A stretch of DNA of 64,000 nt from Saprospiraceae bacterium (GTDB lineage Bacteria; Bacteroidota; Bacteroidia; Chitinophagales; Saprospiraceae). The notes under the pieces were generated by a model, which did not search any database, was not told where the DNA came from, and was given only the letters and a program-made list of their open reading frames with translations. Shown piece by piece: positions 56,366 to 64,000 of this stretch (positions are counted from its first letter, which is position 1; each line of letters starts with the position of its first letter). Position numbers and translations under genes: made by a program. Location of the stretch: contig JADJTQ010000001.1 in assembly GCA_016711125.1 (NCBI GenBank), positions 1,240,001 to 1,304,000 on the forward strand, given 5' to 3'.

Positions 56366-58336
56366 TTAATTTTCGAAGATGTGATTCCCCACAATATTAG
56401 CAAAGCAGTCCTTCATCTCCAGAGAGCCCTCAGGTAAGCGAGATAACATTCCATTGGTCAACATACGACGCAAATGAAATACATATTTTTGATTGAATGC
56501 CATTCCAAATTGTCTACTCAACATGTATTCATCCGTCTTGCGAAACAAGGCAATCTGACGAAGTAGGAGTCTTTGCTCCTCGCTCAACTCCAGAGGGAAT
56601 AAATAGGGCTCAAATGGACTTACCTCAACCTCTTTTTCATTTAGATATTTTACGGATGAACTCCACCATTGAAATACTTCTCCAATATTATTATTGCTCA
56701 ATTTTATTATTTTATTAATCATGGACTTATATTCATGTGATGTGATTTCATCACCATCCGACGTTAGGATTTTGCGGTAGGTAGCTCCATGTCTTATTAG
56801 AATGGCCTTATAGATTTCATCCGAATCAATTGTATCCAGATTTATGGTAGCCTGAAAGGTTCGTTTGAAATCCAGTTGATTACTAAAATGCTTCAAGCCA
56901 CCAGAGCCAATCGAAACTAGGAAAAAACACTTGTCAGAATGTAAATCCACAAACTTAAGTAGTGTGTCAAGATTCTGAAAAAGAGTGTTGTTCTCATCCT
57001 GCCAAAGTTCGATATTGTCAAGCCATAAGTAAGGTCTGTCTTTTAAGGCATATTTTTTTACAAAATCAAGTACTTCAGATAGTGAATATTCAGATTTAAG
57101 CTTTCTGCCACCGTAATAGATGTCTGCCCAGGGATTAATTCGTATAATCTTTTTAGCTGGAAAAAAACGTGATGTGGCCCATTCACCAAAAAAAGTCTTT
57201 CCACAAAATCTGGGGCCCGAGAGCAAGACACTTCCGCGATATCCTTTTTCCCATTCCTTCAAAGTAGCTTCGAGAATCTGAAATTCTTTGATCCGACCTA
57301 CGGCAAAAGAAGTACCCACAAATCCTTTATTGAGAAATATAGATGTATAATGGTGATTCTTTGAGTCTGGTTGCCTTTGGTCGATGTATCTGACGATTTT
57401 TTGTAGGGTACTCGTTTCTTCCTCTTTTTCGACTCGGACGATGATGTTGCGAAACCAGTTTACTGTTTTGCTCCACCTTGAAGAAATACCTCTCGACATC
57501 CTTGATCTGCCTAGATGAAATTTTCTGAGGGTATTTTGAATTGAAATCGGTAAATATGGGTGGTCTTTGCGATATATATTCGTAATATAGAAGGACTGAG
57601 TCAGTTTTCTTTCGATTGAGTTTGAGAGGGCATCAATTTCTTTGTTTGATTTTGTTAATTTGATCGCCTGTTCATTAGCGATTAAAATGCAATCGGAAGC
57701 AGCAAGGTGGTCTGTCCTCCCCTCTGAAAAAAGTAGAGCTCGATTTCGAATATTGGCGAGACAAAAGGTGAAACTCTGATGAGCCTGATTGGTGATTTCA
57801 TAGATCTCAATCATCAAAGTTAATATCTCACTTTCTAGCCATGAGACAGATCTTTTTCTGACGTCGAGATCAAGCTCAACCAGCAATCCACCGCTCGTAT
57901 CGACATAAAAAGTTTGTTTGTCCGGTAGAAGATCAAATTGAGTTTTTAATTCCTTTAGTACATCGTTTTGGATGTCTTCAAAATTGATATCTATCGGTAT
58001 CTTCTTCGTATAATTGACCACTTGTTTAATGCTCTCCGCATCTTTTCCGGCAAGCCATTCTACCAGCTTTTGGATTTCAATTTCTATATCTTTAAAATGC
58101 TTCGCTATTAATTCAATTGCATCAAATACCACTCGACTTATAGATCCATATTGTCTTGCAATCTGACGTAATTTTTGAGCGTTAAGTATCATGTCGTCAG
58201 ACTGATTCTTGATTCTTTCCAGTTGTGCCCGGTAAATAGGCCAGGGACTAGTTTGTTGCTTCCAATGACCAAAAGTTGATTTCTTGTTTTCGGAGATGTC
58301 AGACCATTTTTTTTTGGTGCTGGATCTTGGTATCAA
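56366..58336 (-). CDS. P-loop ATPase of unknown family, beside ion-transport genes
   Basis: 656 residues, cytosolic. N-terminal half (1-330): helical, coiled-coil-like (AQLERIKNQSDDMILNAQKL, FKDIEIEIQKLVEWLAG) with an inserted beta piece near 140-165. The ATPase module starts at VGRIKEFQILEATLKEWEKG. Walker A is GPRFCGKT (374-381), Walker B YLWLDN (436-441), and a sensor-like SIGSGGLKHFS lies near 478. The C-terminal part (about 590-656) resembles a winged helix (LLLRQIALFRKTDEYMLSRQ, LRRMLTNGMLSRLPEG). This recalls STAND/ORC-type regulators, but no family was recognised. It overlaps the upstream small gene by 38 bases and leads straight into the MscS-like gene, suggesting it controls or assembles that membrane partner. 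Confidence 0.7.
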   Translation of the reverse strand: MIPRSSTKKKWSDISENKKSTFGHWKQQTSPWPIYRAQLERIKNQSDDMILNAQKLRQIARQYGSISRVVFDAIELIAKHFKDIEIEIQKLVEWLAGKDAESIKQVVNYTKKIPIDINFEDIQNDVLKELKTQFDLLPDKQTFYVDTSGGLLVELDLDVRKRSVSWLESEILTLMIEIYEITNQAHQSFTFCLANIRNRALLFSEGRTDHLAASDCILIANEQAIKLTKSNKEIDALSNSIERKLTQSFYITNIYRKDHPYLPISIQNTLRKFHLGRSRMSRGISSRWSKTVNWFRNIIVRVEKEEETSTLQKIVRYIDQRQPDSKNHHYTSIFLNKGFVGTSFAVGRIKEFQILEATLKEWEKGYRGSVLLSGPRFCGKTFFGEWATSRFFPAKKIIRINPWADIYYGGRKLKSEYSLSEVLDFVKKYALKDRPYLWLDNIELWQDENNTLFQNLDTLLKFVDLHSDKCFFLVSIGSGGLKHFSNQLDFKRTFQATINLDTIDSDEIYKAILIRHGATYRKILTSDGDEITSHEYKSMINKIIKLSNNNIGEVFQWWSSSVKYLNEKEVEVSPFEPYLFPLELSEEQRLLLRQIALFRKTDEYMLSRQFGMAFNQKYVFHLRRMLTNGMLSRLPEGSLEMKDCFANIVGNHIFEN

Positions 58337-58706
58337 TGATCGCCTGGCTTAAGTAATCGGATGAGTCTTGACAAAAAGCATCTAATTGGTCTGGTGTTAA
58401 GTGGTTGTCTAGTAAAAGACTTTCGGCTTTTAGATGTTGAAATTCAATATCCCGAATTAATAGAAGTAGGTCCTTCACCTGATTCATTGTTTCATAATGA
58501 AAAAAGTAGGCACCAATTAAATGATCGTCCTGAGTCGATTGGTCGATGATATTTTGTTGACTGTCACCCAGATTGATTAAGTCGGTGACAAGATCATGAA
58601 TCAATGCCCTTATTTTTTCGGGTATTTGATCGGGATCACCCGAGAGAGAAAATCTGTCATCTCTCAAAATCTTAAATAGTTCTTCCTGTTTAGGATGGGA
58701 TTTCAT
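58299..58706 (-). CDS. Small helical protein, first gene of the ATPase operon
   Basis: 135 residues, mostly helical and acidic, no signal or membrane segment: KQEELFKILRDDRFSLSGDP, then LIHDLVTDLINLGDSQQNII, YETMNQVKDLLLLIRDIEFQ and a basic end QHQKKMV. No domain recognised. Its 3' end overlaps the ATPase gene by 38 bases, so the two proteins are probably made together and may bind each other. Faces away from the SLC12-type transporter gene. Confidence 0.6.
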   Translation of the reverse strand: MKSHPKQEELFKILRDDRFSLSGDPDQIPEKIRALIHDLVTDLINLGDSQQNIIDQSTQDDHLIGAYFFHYETMNQVKDLLLLIRDIEFQHLKAESLLLDNHLTPDQLDAFCQDSSDYLSQAIIDTKIQHQKKMV

Positions 58707-59094
58707 GTATTATTCCAATAATCTGATTTAAGACTCTACTCTGAACATCAGGTCACAATATATACCATAATTTTATAAACTGAGATAGTTTCTTAATCAT
58801 ATTTACTGTGTGATTTTGATTTGGTTCAAGACGTTACCTGGCCACCCGAATGGATCTATCTATTAAGGTTGCACCAGGACGATTCATCTTTTCAAGCACC
58901 AACTCAAAATTTTGTACAACTATGGGAAAGAAATATTTTAAAAGATGAGTAAAAATCTGCACGTATGACATGATCTCTTGAGTGGTCAAATTACAGGGAA
59001 TTAGTATATTGGATTTTAAGACGAGGCCATCAAGTGACCACTGGCAATAAAATAGGTCTATAGGAGGGTTGGATTCGACTTAAAGTGATTTGAC
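58707..59094. other. Divergent promoter region of the ion-transport island
   Basis: 388 bases between the ATPase operon (minus) and the cotransporter gene (plus). AT-rich, no gene. AGGAGGG at 59061-59067 lies about 27 bases before the ATG at 59095, which is farther than a usual ribosome binding site. Exact promoters not placed. Confidence 0.4.
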
Positions 59095-60705
59095 ATGACT
59101 AATGAAAATCAGCAACAAATTGACACTGATCCTCCTTCGAAATTGAAAGAGGATGGTGGTGATTCAATCGTGACCGGGGTGAAAACCTCAGTTACGCCCA
59201 TGAAATTTGGAACCTTTCAAGGTGTTTTTACGCCCACGCTGCTTACCATCCTTGGGGTGATTATGTACATTAGGGCACCATGGGTAGTGGGCAATGCCGG
59301 AGTTCTGGGAGCTATTGGAATTATCACTCTGGCCACATTAATCACCCTTTTTACCTCGCTTTCCATGTCCAGCATTGTAACCAACATCAGGATCAAAGCC
59401 GGGGGAGCTTTCTCCATAATCGCCCAATCATTGGGACTTGAGGCTGGAGGGGCTATTGGAATTCCGCTTTACCTGGCACAAGCATTGGCGGTTGCGATGT
59501 ATGTGTTTGGTTTTCGGGAAGGCTGGCTTTGGATCTTTCCGGATCATCCCGCATTGCTGGTTGACCTGATCACCTTTAGTTTAATTTTTGCCATTGCCGG
59601 CATTAGCACCGATTTTGCCTTCAAAATTCAATATGCAGTTTTGGCCATTATTTTTCTTTCCATCGTGTCGATCTGCCTTGGTTTTTTGAAACATCCGGTC
59701 AATCTGGAAATTCAATGGTTTGGTGAATACAGGGGCTCCAGCGAAAATGGATTTTCCGGCTCTAATTTTTGGATCGTGTTTGCAGTGTATTTTCCAGCTG
59801 TGACCGGGATAATGGCAGGTGCTAACATGTCGGGAGACTTAAAAGACCCACGTCGTAGTATTCCGATTGGTACCCTGGTAGCGGTGGTCTTGAGTTATTT
59901 TATTTATGTCGGATTGGTGATTCTCGTTGCCTATCTGGCGACTCCGGAAGAACTTCTCTCTACTTACAATATCCTTATTGATAAGTCTTACTTTGCTCCC
60001 CTGGTCATCGCAGGCCTGCTTGGAGCTACTTTTTCGTCAGCATTGTCGTCGCTGGTCGGAGCACCTCGCATCCTTCAGGCGCTGGGGCAGAACAATATAT
60101 TGTTCATGAACCAAAAGTTGGCACAAACAGATCGCAAAGGAGAACCCAAGATCGCCCTTTATTTCACGACATTGATTGTATTGATATCCTTGTTACTTAG
60201 AGATCTTAATGCTATCGCTCCTTTGCTTACTATGTTTTTCCTGATTACTTATGCGATGATTAATGTGGTAGTTTTAATAGAGCAGGGACTGGGCCAGATC
60301 AGTTTTCGCCCTACTTTAAAAGTTCCCATGTTGATTCCACTGATTGGGGCGATCGGTTGCTTTTTTGTCATGTTTATCATCAATTCAACCTTTGGATTGG
60401 TCGCTATAGGATTGGTTTTGACCATGTATATTTACTTATCCAGACAAAAGAACCTCGAATCTGAGGAGGGAGATACTCGAAGCGGGATGTTTAATTCTCT
60501 TGCTGAATGGTCTGCCAAGGTGGTGAGCAAATTGCCGGAAGCCAGTGAAAGATCCTGGCAACCCAACCTCCTGGTGCCGGCTCAATCCGTTAACGATGTT
60601 GTAAGATGTTATAAATCCTTATACAATCTATCGCGGCCAAAAGGATCCGTCAAAATTCTCGCATTTGATACGGGCAATAAAGTTTTAGCCAGGGAAGATG
60701 ACTGA
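59095..60705 (+). CDS. SLC12-type Na-K-Cl cotransporter-like protein, transmembrane part
   Basis: 536 residues. A short polar N-terminus is followed by the permease core with about 12 helices: TFQGVFTPTLLTILGVIMYI and RAPWVVGNAGVLGAIGIITL match the cation-chloride cotransporter signature, followed by GAFSIIAQSLGLEAGGAIGI (second unwound-helix glycine-rich motif), FAVYFPAVTGIMAGANMSGD (the N-M-S-G-D-L-K-D-P-R-R-S-I-P hallmark of SLC12) and SALSSLVGAPRILQALGQ. The cytosolic tail starts after residue 470. It overlaps the next gene by eight bases, and the two read like one protein cut in two by a frameshift. Electroneutral uptake or release of K+/Na+ with Cl- is expected. Confidence 0.88.
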   Translation: MTNENQQQIDTDPPSKLKEDGGDSIVTGVKTSVTPMKFGTFQGVFTPTLLTILGVIMYIRAPWVVGNAGVLGAIGIITLATLITLFTSLSMSSIVTNIRIKAGGAFSIIAQSLGLEAGGAIGIPLYLAQALAVAMYVFGFREGWLWIFPDHPALLVDLITFSLIFAIAGISTDFAFKIQYAVLAIIFLSIVSICLGFLKHPVNLEIQWFGEYRGSSENGFSGSNFWIVFAVYFPAVTGIMAGANMSGDLKDPRRSIPIGTLVAVVLSYFIYVGLVILVAYLATPEELLSTYNILIDKSYFAPLVIAGLLGATFSSALSSLVGAPRILQALGQNNILFMNQKLAQTDRKGEPKIALYFTTLIVLISLLLRDLNAIAPLLTMFFLITYAMINVVVLIEQGLGQISFRPTLKVPMLIPLIGAIGCFFVMFIINSTFGLVAIGLVLTMYIYLSRQKNLESEEGDTRSGMFNSLAEWSAKVVSKLPEASERSWQPNLLVPAQSVNDVVRCYKSLYNLSRPKGSVKILAFDTGNKVLAREDD

Positions 60706-61372
60706 ACGAATGCCCGGGTTGGTGGATTATTTTATGGAACAAAATATCAGTTCTGCCTGGGCACTCGTGGAGGCGGAAAATTTTCGTTCTGGGGTCTTGA
60801 CCTGTATGCAGGGTCTGAAAGCATCTTTTTTTACGCCCAATACGCTGTTTTTAAGCCTTACCGATGAAGCTGATGGAGATGAAGATATCCGGATATTGAT
60901 GGATCGAGCCAGGCAATATGGTTTCGGTTCTTATCTCTATCTACCCTATAAGAAAGTTGGTCTGGGTCTCGAGAAAACCATTAATCTCTGGTTGGATTTA
61001 CACAAACTGGATCTTGATCTGGGGTACAAGGTAGAAGATGTAAACCTGGGTATATTGACTGCCTATCTGTTAAGACGTAATTGGAAAGGCAGGCTTAATA
61101 TTAATGTTTGCGTTGATGATGAACGAATGTTGGAGAGGGCAAAGGTATTTATTGTCAACCTTACTTTAAATGCAAGATTGCCGAAAGCTGAAACGTATTA
61201 TCATATCGATCTTGTTGAAAAAGGAGTGCTGGCTGCACCAAATGCTGATCTCAATATTCTTTCACTCAGACACGATCAGATTAATATTAAAAATATTAGG
61301 CAACTTGTGGAGGATTTGGGCACCTCCTGCTTGTTTACCCTGGATGGAGGGAACGAAAATGCGCTGGCATAA
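60698..61372 (+). CDS. Cytosolic C-terminal part of the SLC12-type cotransporter
   Basis: 224 residues without membrane segments. It continues the regulatory tail of bacterial Na-K-Cl cotransporter-like proteins, with RSGVLTCMQGLKASFFTPNT in the PN-containing section and ILTAYLLRRNWKGRLNINVC. The start ATG at 60698 overlaps the stop of the transmembrane part (ATG ACT GA). Either a one-base indel split a protein of about 760 residues, or the tail is a separate, translationally coupled subunit. The clean overlap makes the second option possible, but homologues are usually one chain. Confidence 0.75.
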   Translation: MTERMPGLVDYFMEQNISSAWALVEAENFRSGVLTCMQGLKASFFTPNTLFLSLTDEADGDEDIRILMDRARQYGFGSYLYLPYKKVGLGLEKTINLWLDLHKLDLDLGYKVEDVNLGILTAYLLRRNWKGRLNINVCVDDERMLERAKVFIVNLTLNARLPKAETYYHIDLVEKGVLAAPNADLNILSLRHDQINIKNIRQLVEDLGTSCLFTLDGGNENALA

Positions 61373-61404
61373 TCTGAAAAAAGACACGCACTAGACTAAT
61401 TGTT

Positions 61405-62498
61405 ATGAATAGGGTACAGAAATCATGGAATCACGTAAGGATGTCTATGAAGAAGGGCTACATGACACTCATTGATTTTTTCAAGAGAATAGGTAGACTT
61501 TTGGCTTTTATGAAATCGCAGGTGATACGGAGATTGCCTACCTGGAAAGAAGAAGCCTCGGAGTACTCGAAGGAGTGGCATGATCGAGTCTCGCATAATA
61601 AAGAGGAAGTTCAGAAAAATCTAATCACTTGGCGACAGGCATTTTCCACGATTAATGCCACTCCTGAGAAATTACATGAAATGCTGTTTGAAGACCGATC
61701 AGTTATCGGAAAGTCATTTGGTTATTTACTGATTATTCTGATTTTTGCCAGTGTTTTGGTGGTGATGTTGGATAGTGTCGATCATATTCATCGCCGGATT
61801 GGTTGGCTATTAGATACCTTGGAGTGGGTTTTTACTATTGTTTTTACCATCGAATATTTATTAAGAATCTATAGCTCCAGCCGGCCAATTAAATATATGA
61901 CCAGTTTTTTTGGAATCATTGATCTGGTGACAAGTCTACCTACCTATATCGGTTTGATCTTTACTGGTGCTCATACTTTTTTGGTGCTTAGAGTTTTGAG
62001 GGTACTGCGAATCTTCCGTTTGTTAAAATTGGTAAATATGATGAGGGCAGGTTCGACCATCACCCGCTCTTTAAATGCCAGCAAAGAAAAAATTGCCGTT
62101 TTTCTAATTTTTATCGTGTTGCTGGTCACCATTATGGGCTCGGTACTTTATGTTGTAGAGAGTGGTAGTGGTTCAGGATTTACTAGTATACCCAGAAGTA
62201 TTTATTGGGCTATCGTTACTGTAACGACCGTGGGATACGGAGATATCGCTCCCTTTACTTGGGTTGGACAAATGATTGCAGCCATGGTGATGATTACCGG
62301 ATATGCGGTCATAGCAGTGCCTACTGGCATTGTTTCTGCTGAGTTTATTGCACAGAGAAAAAATCTGAGAGACTAAGTGTCGCATGTGATCGCTGTGGAA
62401 AAAGGGATCACGACAAAAACGCAAGGTATTGCTGCCGATGTGGTTATCGCTTGATAGAAGTTGAAAAGAACCAATCAGGAAGCGTGGAAGAGGAGTGA
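61405..62498 (+). CDS. Voltage-gated-type potassium channel with zinc-ribbon tail (frameshift at end)
   Basis: The main frame (61405-62376) codes 323 residues: a basic/helical cytosolic N-terminus of about 95 residues, then S1-S6. S4 carries regularly spaced arginines (VLRVLRVLRIFRLLKLV, ~205-221), the selectivity filter is TVTTVGYGDIAP (~273-284) and S6 is AAMVMITGYAVIAVPTGIVS. The frame stops after AQRKNLRD, but the next frame continues through CDRCGKRDHDKNARYCCRCG and ends at 62498, giving a four-cysteine zinc ribbon, a known tail of this channel group (often CxxC...CxxC). So one base is off near 62365-62385. Expected role: voltage-dependent K+ flux; one of a series of ion transport genes here. 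Confidence 0.88.
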
Positions 62499-62520
62499 GG
62501 GCCAGAGAGGATTTCTAATT

Positions 62521-62610
62521 TAACCACAAAGATTCTTTAAGACCAAATTTTTCTTCTGAAATTTTATCGATTAACCTGGGTTCCACCAAAAACGCACATC
62601 TTTGTGGTTA
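62521..62610. repeat. Short element with perfect 13 bp inverted ends
   Basis: TAACCACAAAGAT (62521-62533) and ATCTTTGTGGTTA (62598-62610) are exact inverse copies, 64 bases apart, in the gap before the sigma-factor gene. This could be a terminator-like long stem or a miniature inverted-repeat element. Confidence 0.6.
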
Positions 62611-62626
62611 GCTCGCCCGGTAAAAT

Positions 62627-63223
62627 ATGGTTTTTGTTAAAAACAGATCTTTAACTTTTCAATCACTTAGCGATCAAGAGTTGATTCATTTGATATTGGG
62701 TGAGTCCGATCGAAATCATTGTCGTTTGATGCAGGAAGAACTTTACGAACGCTATGTCGACAAAGTTTATTTTAAATGCATCAGTATTGTCAAGGATGCA
62801 CATCTAGCTCAGGATCTTACCCATGATATTCTTGTGAAAGTACTTATTCGATTACTAGACTTCAAGAGTACCTCACCGTTTTATGGTTGGGTCAGTGCTA
62901 TTGCATACAACTCTTGCATGACCTTACTCAAACAACGTAGCCGCCATCGCACACTTGATTTGGATTCCGCGGATACCGATGTAACTGAAGAAAGTATCGA
63001 AAACGAAAATAGTGAACTTCGGGAAATGCAATTGGACCAACTGGAAAAAATCATGGAAGAACTCAATGAAAAAGATCGATTGATTCTTTTGATGCGATAT
63101 CAGGATGATATGTCAGTTGTCGAAATTGGTCAGATATTGGAACTCGGTGATAGTGCTGTGAAAATGCGTTTAAAAAGAAGCAGAGATCGATTGGCTGAAT
63201 TATTTAAATCATTAGGGGTATGA
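62627..63223 (+). CDS. RNA polymerase sigma factor, ECF type
   Basis: 198 residues. Region 2 lies in about 40-105 (ELYERYVDKVYFKCISIVKD, AQDLTHDILVKVLIRL, FYGWVSAIAYNSCMTLLKQR), and region 4 with a helix-turn-helix at about 140-195 (EKIMEELNEKDRLILLMRYQ, SVVEIGQILELGDSAVKMRL). Directs RNA polymerase to a small promoter set, possibly involving the surrounding ion transport genes, which is inference. Its stop overlaps the start of the next small gene by four bases (ATGA type). Confidence 0.9.
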   Translation: MVFVKNRSLTFQSLSDQELIHLILGESDRNHCRLMQEELYERYVDKVYFKCISIVKDAHLAQDLTHDILVKVLIRLLDFKSTSPFYGWVSAIAYNSCMTLLKQRSRHRTLDLDSADTDVTEESIENENSELREMQLDQLEKIMEELNEKDRLILLMRYQDDMSVVEIGQILELGDSAVKMRLKRSRDRLAELFKSLGV

Positions 63224-63480
63224 AAGACCATTTAAAGGAACATTCAGAAAGTCTTAGACAACACCTGACGCGTCAGTTTCAAAGTAGAGATCAAAAAAAG
63301 GCTCCATCTGAGGAACTCAAGAGTCAAGTGTTCCAAAGTATCGATCGTATCCAGCTATTGGCCGACATGTTTGAGCTGTTTACGGTAGATTTTGGCAATA
63401 TTGAACTGAAGATGATCGACACCATCAGTAAAGGGAACGATACTTCCGTGTCGACAGACGCCGACCCTGATGAAACGTAA
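63220..63480 (+). CDS. Small protein coupled to the sigma factor
   Basis: 86 residues, charged and mostly helical, no membrane segment: HSESLRQHLTRQFQSRDQKK, then LKSQVFQSIDRIQLLADMFE. It starts in the GTATGA overlap with the sigma factor stop, so the two are made together. By position it may be a regulator of the sigma factor, yet it lacks the usual anti-sigma zinc motif and anchor. Family not recognised. Confidence 0.65.
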   Translation: MKDHLKEHSESLRQHLTRQFQSRDQKKAPSEELKSQVFQSIDRIQLLADMFELFTVDFGNIELKMIDTISKGNDTSVSTDADPDET

Positions 63481-63557
63481 TTAGTATTAACTTTGGAAGG
63501 AGAAATAAATCGAATAATTCGGATCAACCCGCATATAGGTATAATGACTACCCCAAA

Positions 63558-64000
63558 ATGAAAACAAGAAAGAAAGAACCGCCTCACAAGAAAAAATCCA
63601 AGCTCGGATTACCCCCTGGATCACTCGTGTTTACAGGCAAGCAAAAACTCGAAGATCCATTTGTGACAGTAAGCCAATATAACGTAGAGGAATACCGTAC
63701 CACTCCATTTCAAAAGGATTTGCCTGCCGTAGATCCGCAGTATGTGACCTGGATTGATGTCCGTGGTATTCATGATTCCGAACTCATCGAGAAGATTGGT
63801 CGTACTTATAACATTCATCCATTGGTGCTTGAAGATATCATGGATGTACAGCAAAGACCAAAATATGAAGAATATGAATCGGGCTTCTACATTACTTTGA
63901 GAAACTACAAATATGACGGTGAGTTGAGAACAATTATTCCAGAGCAAATATCGATCTATGCCGGGCGCAATTTCGTTTTTTCTTTTCAAGAAGACCAAGA
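63558..64000 (+). CDS. corA: CorA-family magnesium/cobalt transporter, partial
   Basis: Starts at ATG 63558 (MKTRKKEPPHKKKSKLGLPP) and runs off the right edge after 147 codons. The visible part is the cytosolic N-terminal domain of CorA: TWIDVRGIHDSELIEKIGRT, then IHPLVLEDIMDVQQRPKYEE (the H-P-L-x-L-E-D signature) and FYITLRNYKYDG. The GMN pore motif would lie outside the window. Inner-membrane Mg2+ channel and part of the ion-transport cluster. Confidence 0.9.
   Translation, partial: MKTRKKEPPHKKKSKLGLPPGSLVFTGKQKLEDPFVTVSQYNVEEYRTTPFQKDLPAVDPQYVTWIDVRGIHDSELIEKIGRTYNIHPLVLEDIMDVQQRPKYEEYESGFYITLRNYKYDGELRTIIPEQISIYAGRNFVFSFQEDQ

Overview
The window looks like chromosomal DNA of a Bacteroidota member, most likely a Saprospiraceae-type environmental bacterium. 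The evidence is T9SS type A and type B C-terminal sorting domains, a bacillithiol-type BshB1 deacetylase, many secreted or lipoprotein genes with Bacteroidota-style signal peptides, a B12-dependent ribonucleotide reductase, a PSD1/DUF1501 gene pair, and long non-coding tandem repeats. The species assignment is inference. No rRNA or tRNA gene and no CRISPR array was seen.

Layout. 0-10 kb: start of a haem-peroxidase gene (cut by the window edge), class II ribonucleotide reductase, a QueD-like enzyme, an AI-2E-type permease, a sodium/solute symporter, a thioredoxin-fold lipoprotein and a membrane protein. 10-14 kb: accessory zone with a decayed IS91-like element and tyrosine recombinase, an attC-like hairpin, an Mrr-type restriction endonuclease, a truncated BrnT-like toxin and a broken T9SS type B domain. 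14-25 kb: serine hydrolase, DUF1501 and PSD1 genes, DUF4174, CIA30, a LOV-domain (blue light) SpoIIE phosphatase, a ceramidase-like protein and a HGSNAT-like acyltransferase. 25.3-26.1 kb: about ten copies of an ~80 bp tandem repeat. 26-34 kb: one minus-strand gene run (sigma factor, TPR anti-sigma factor and five envelope proteins), divergent from a secreted papain-like (C1) peptidase. 34.2-34.85 kb: a second repeat array. 35-45 kb: alcohol dehydrogenase, T9SS cargo, TolB-like lipoprotein, DUF2490 protein, DJ-1/PfpI protein, and a fabH-bshB1-aminotransferase operon. 45.5-48.6 kb: a composite mobile region made of a split group II intron and a broken IS110 transposase between imperfect inverted repeats. 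48.6-54 kb: secreted and vWA-type membrane proteins and a thioredoxin.

54-64 kb is an ion-transport island: a four-gene operon (small protein, an unrecognised P-loop ATPase, MscS-like membrane protein, Kef/NhaP-type antiporter), then on the other strand an SLC12-type cation/chloride cotransporter in two pieces, a voltage-gated-type K+ channel, an ECF sigma factor and CorA. The gene run at 26-32 kb with its divergent peptidase, and the ATPase operon at 54-58.7 kb, are the best candidates for undescribed systems.

A notable feature of the whole window is the number of otherwise healthy genes split by a single-base frameshift, often at short homopolymers. Indel errors in the assembly are a likely cause for many of them; the mobile-element genes look truly decayed.
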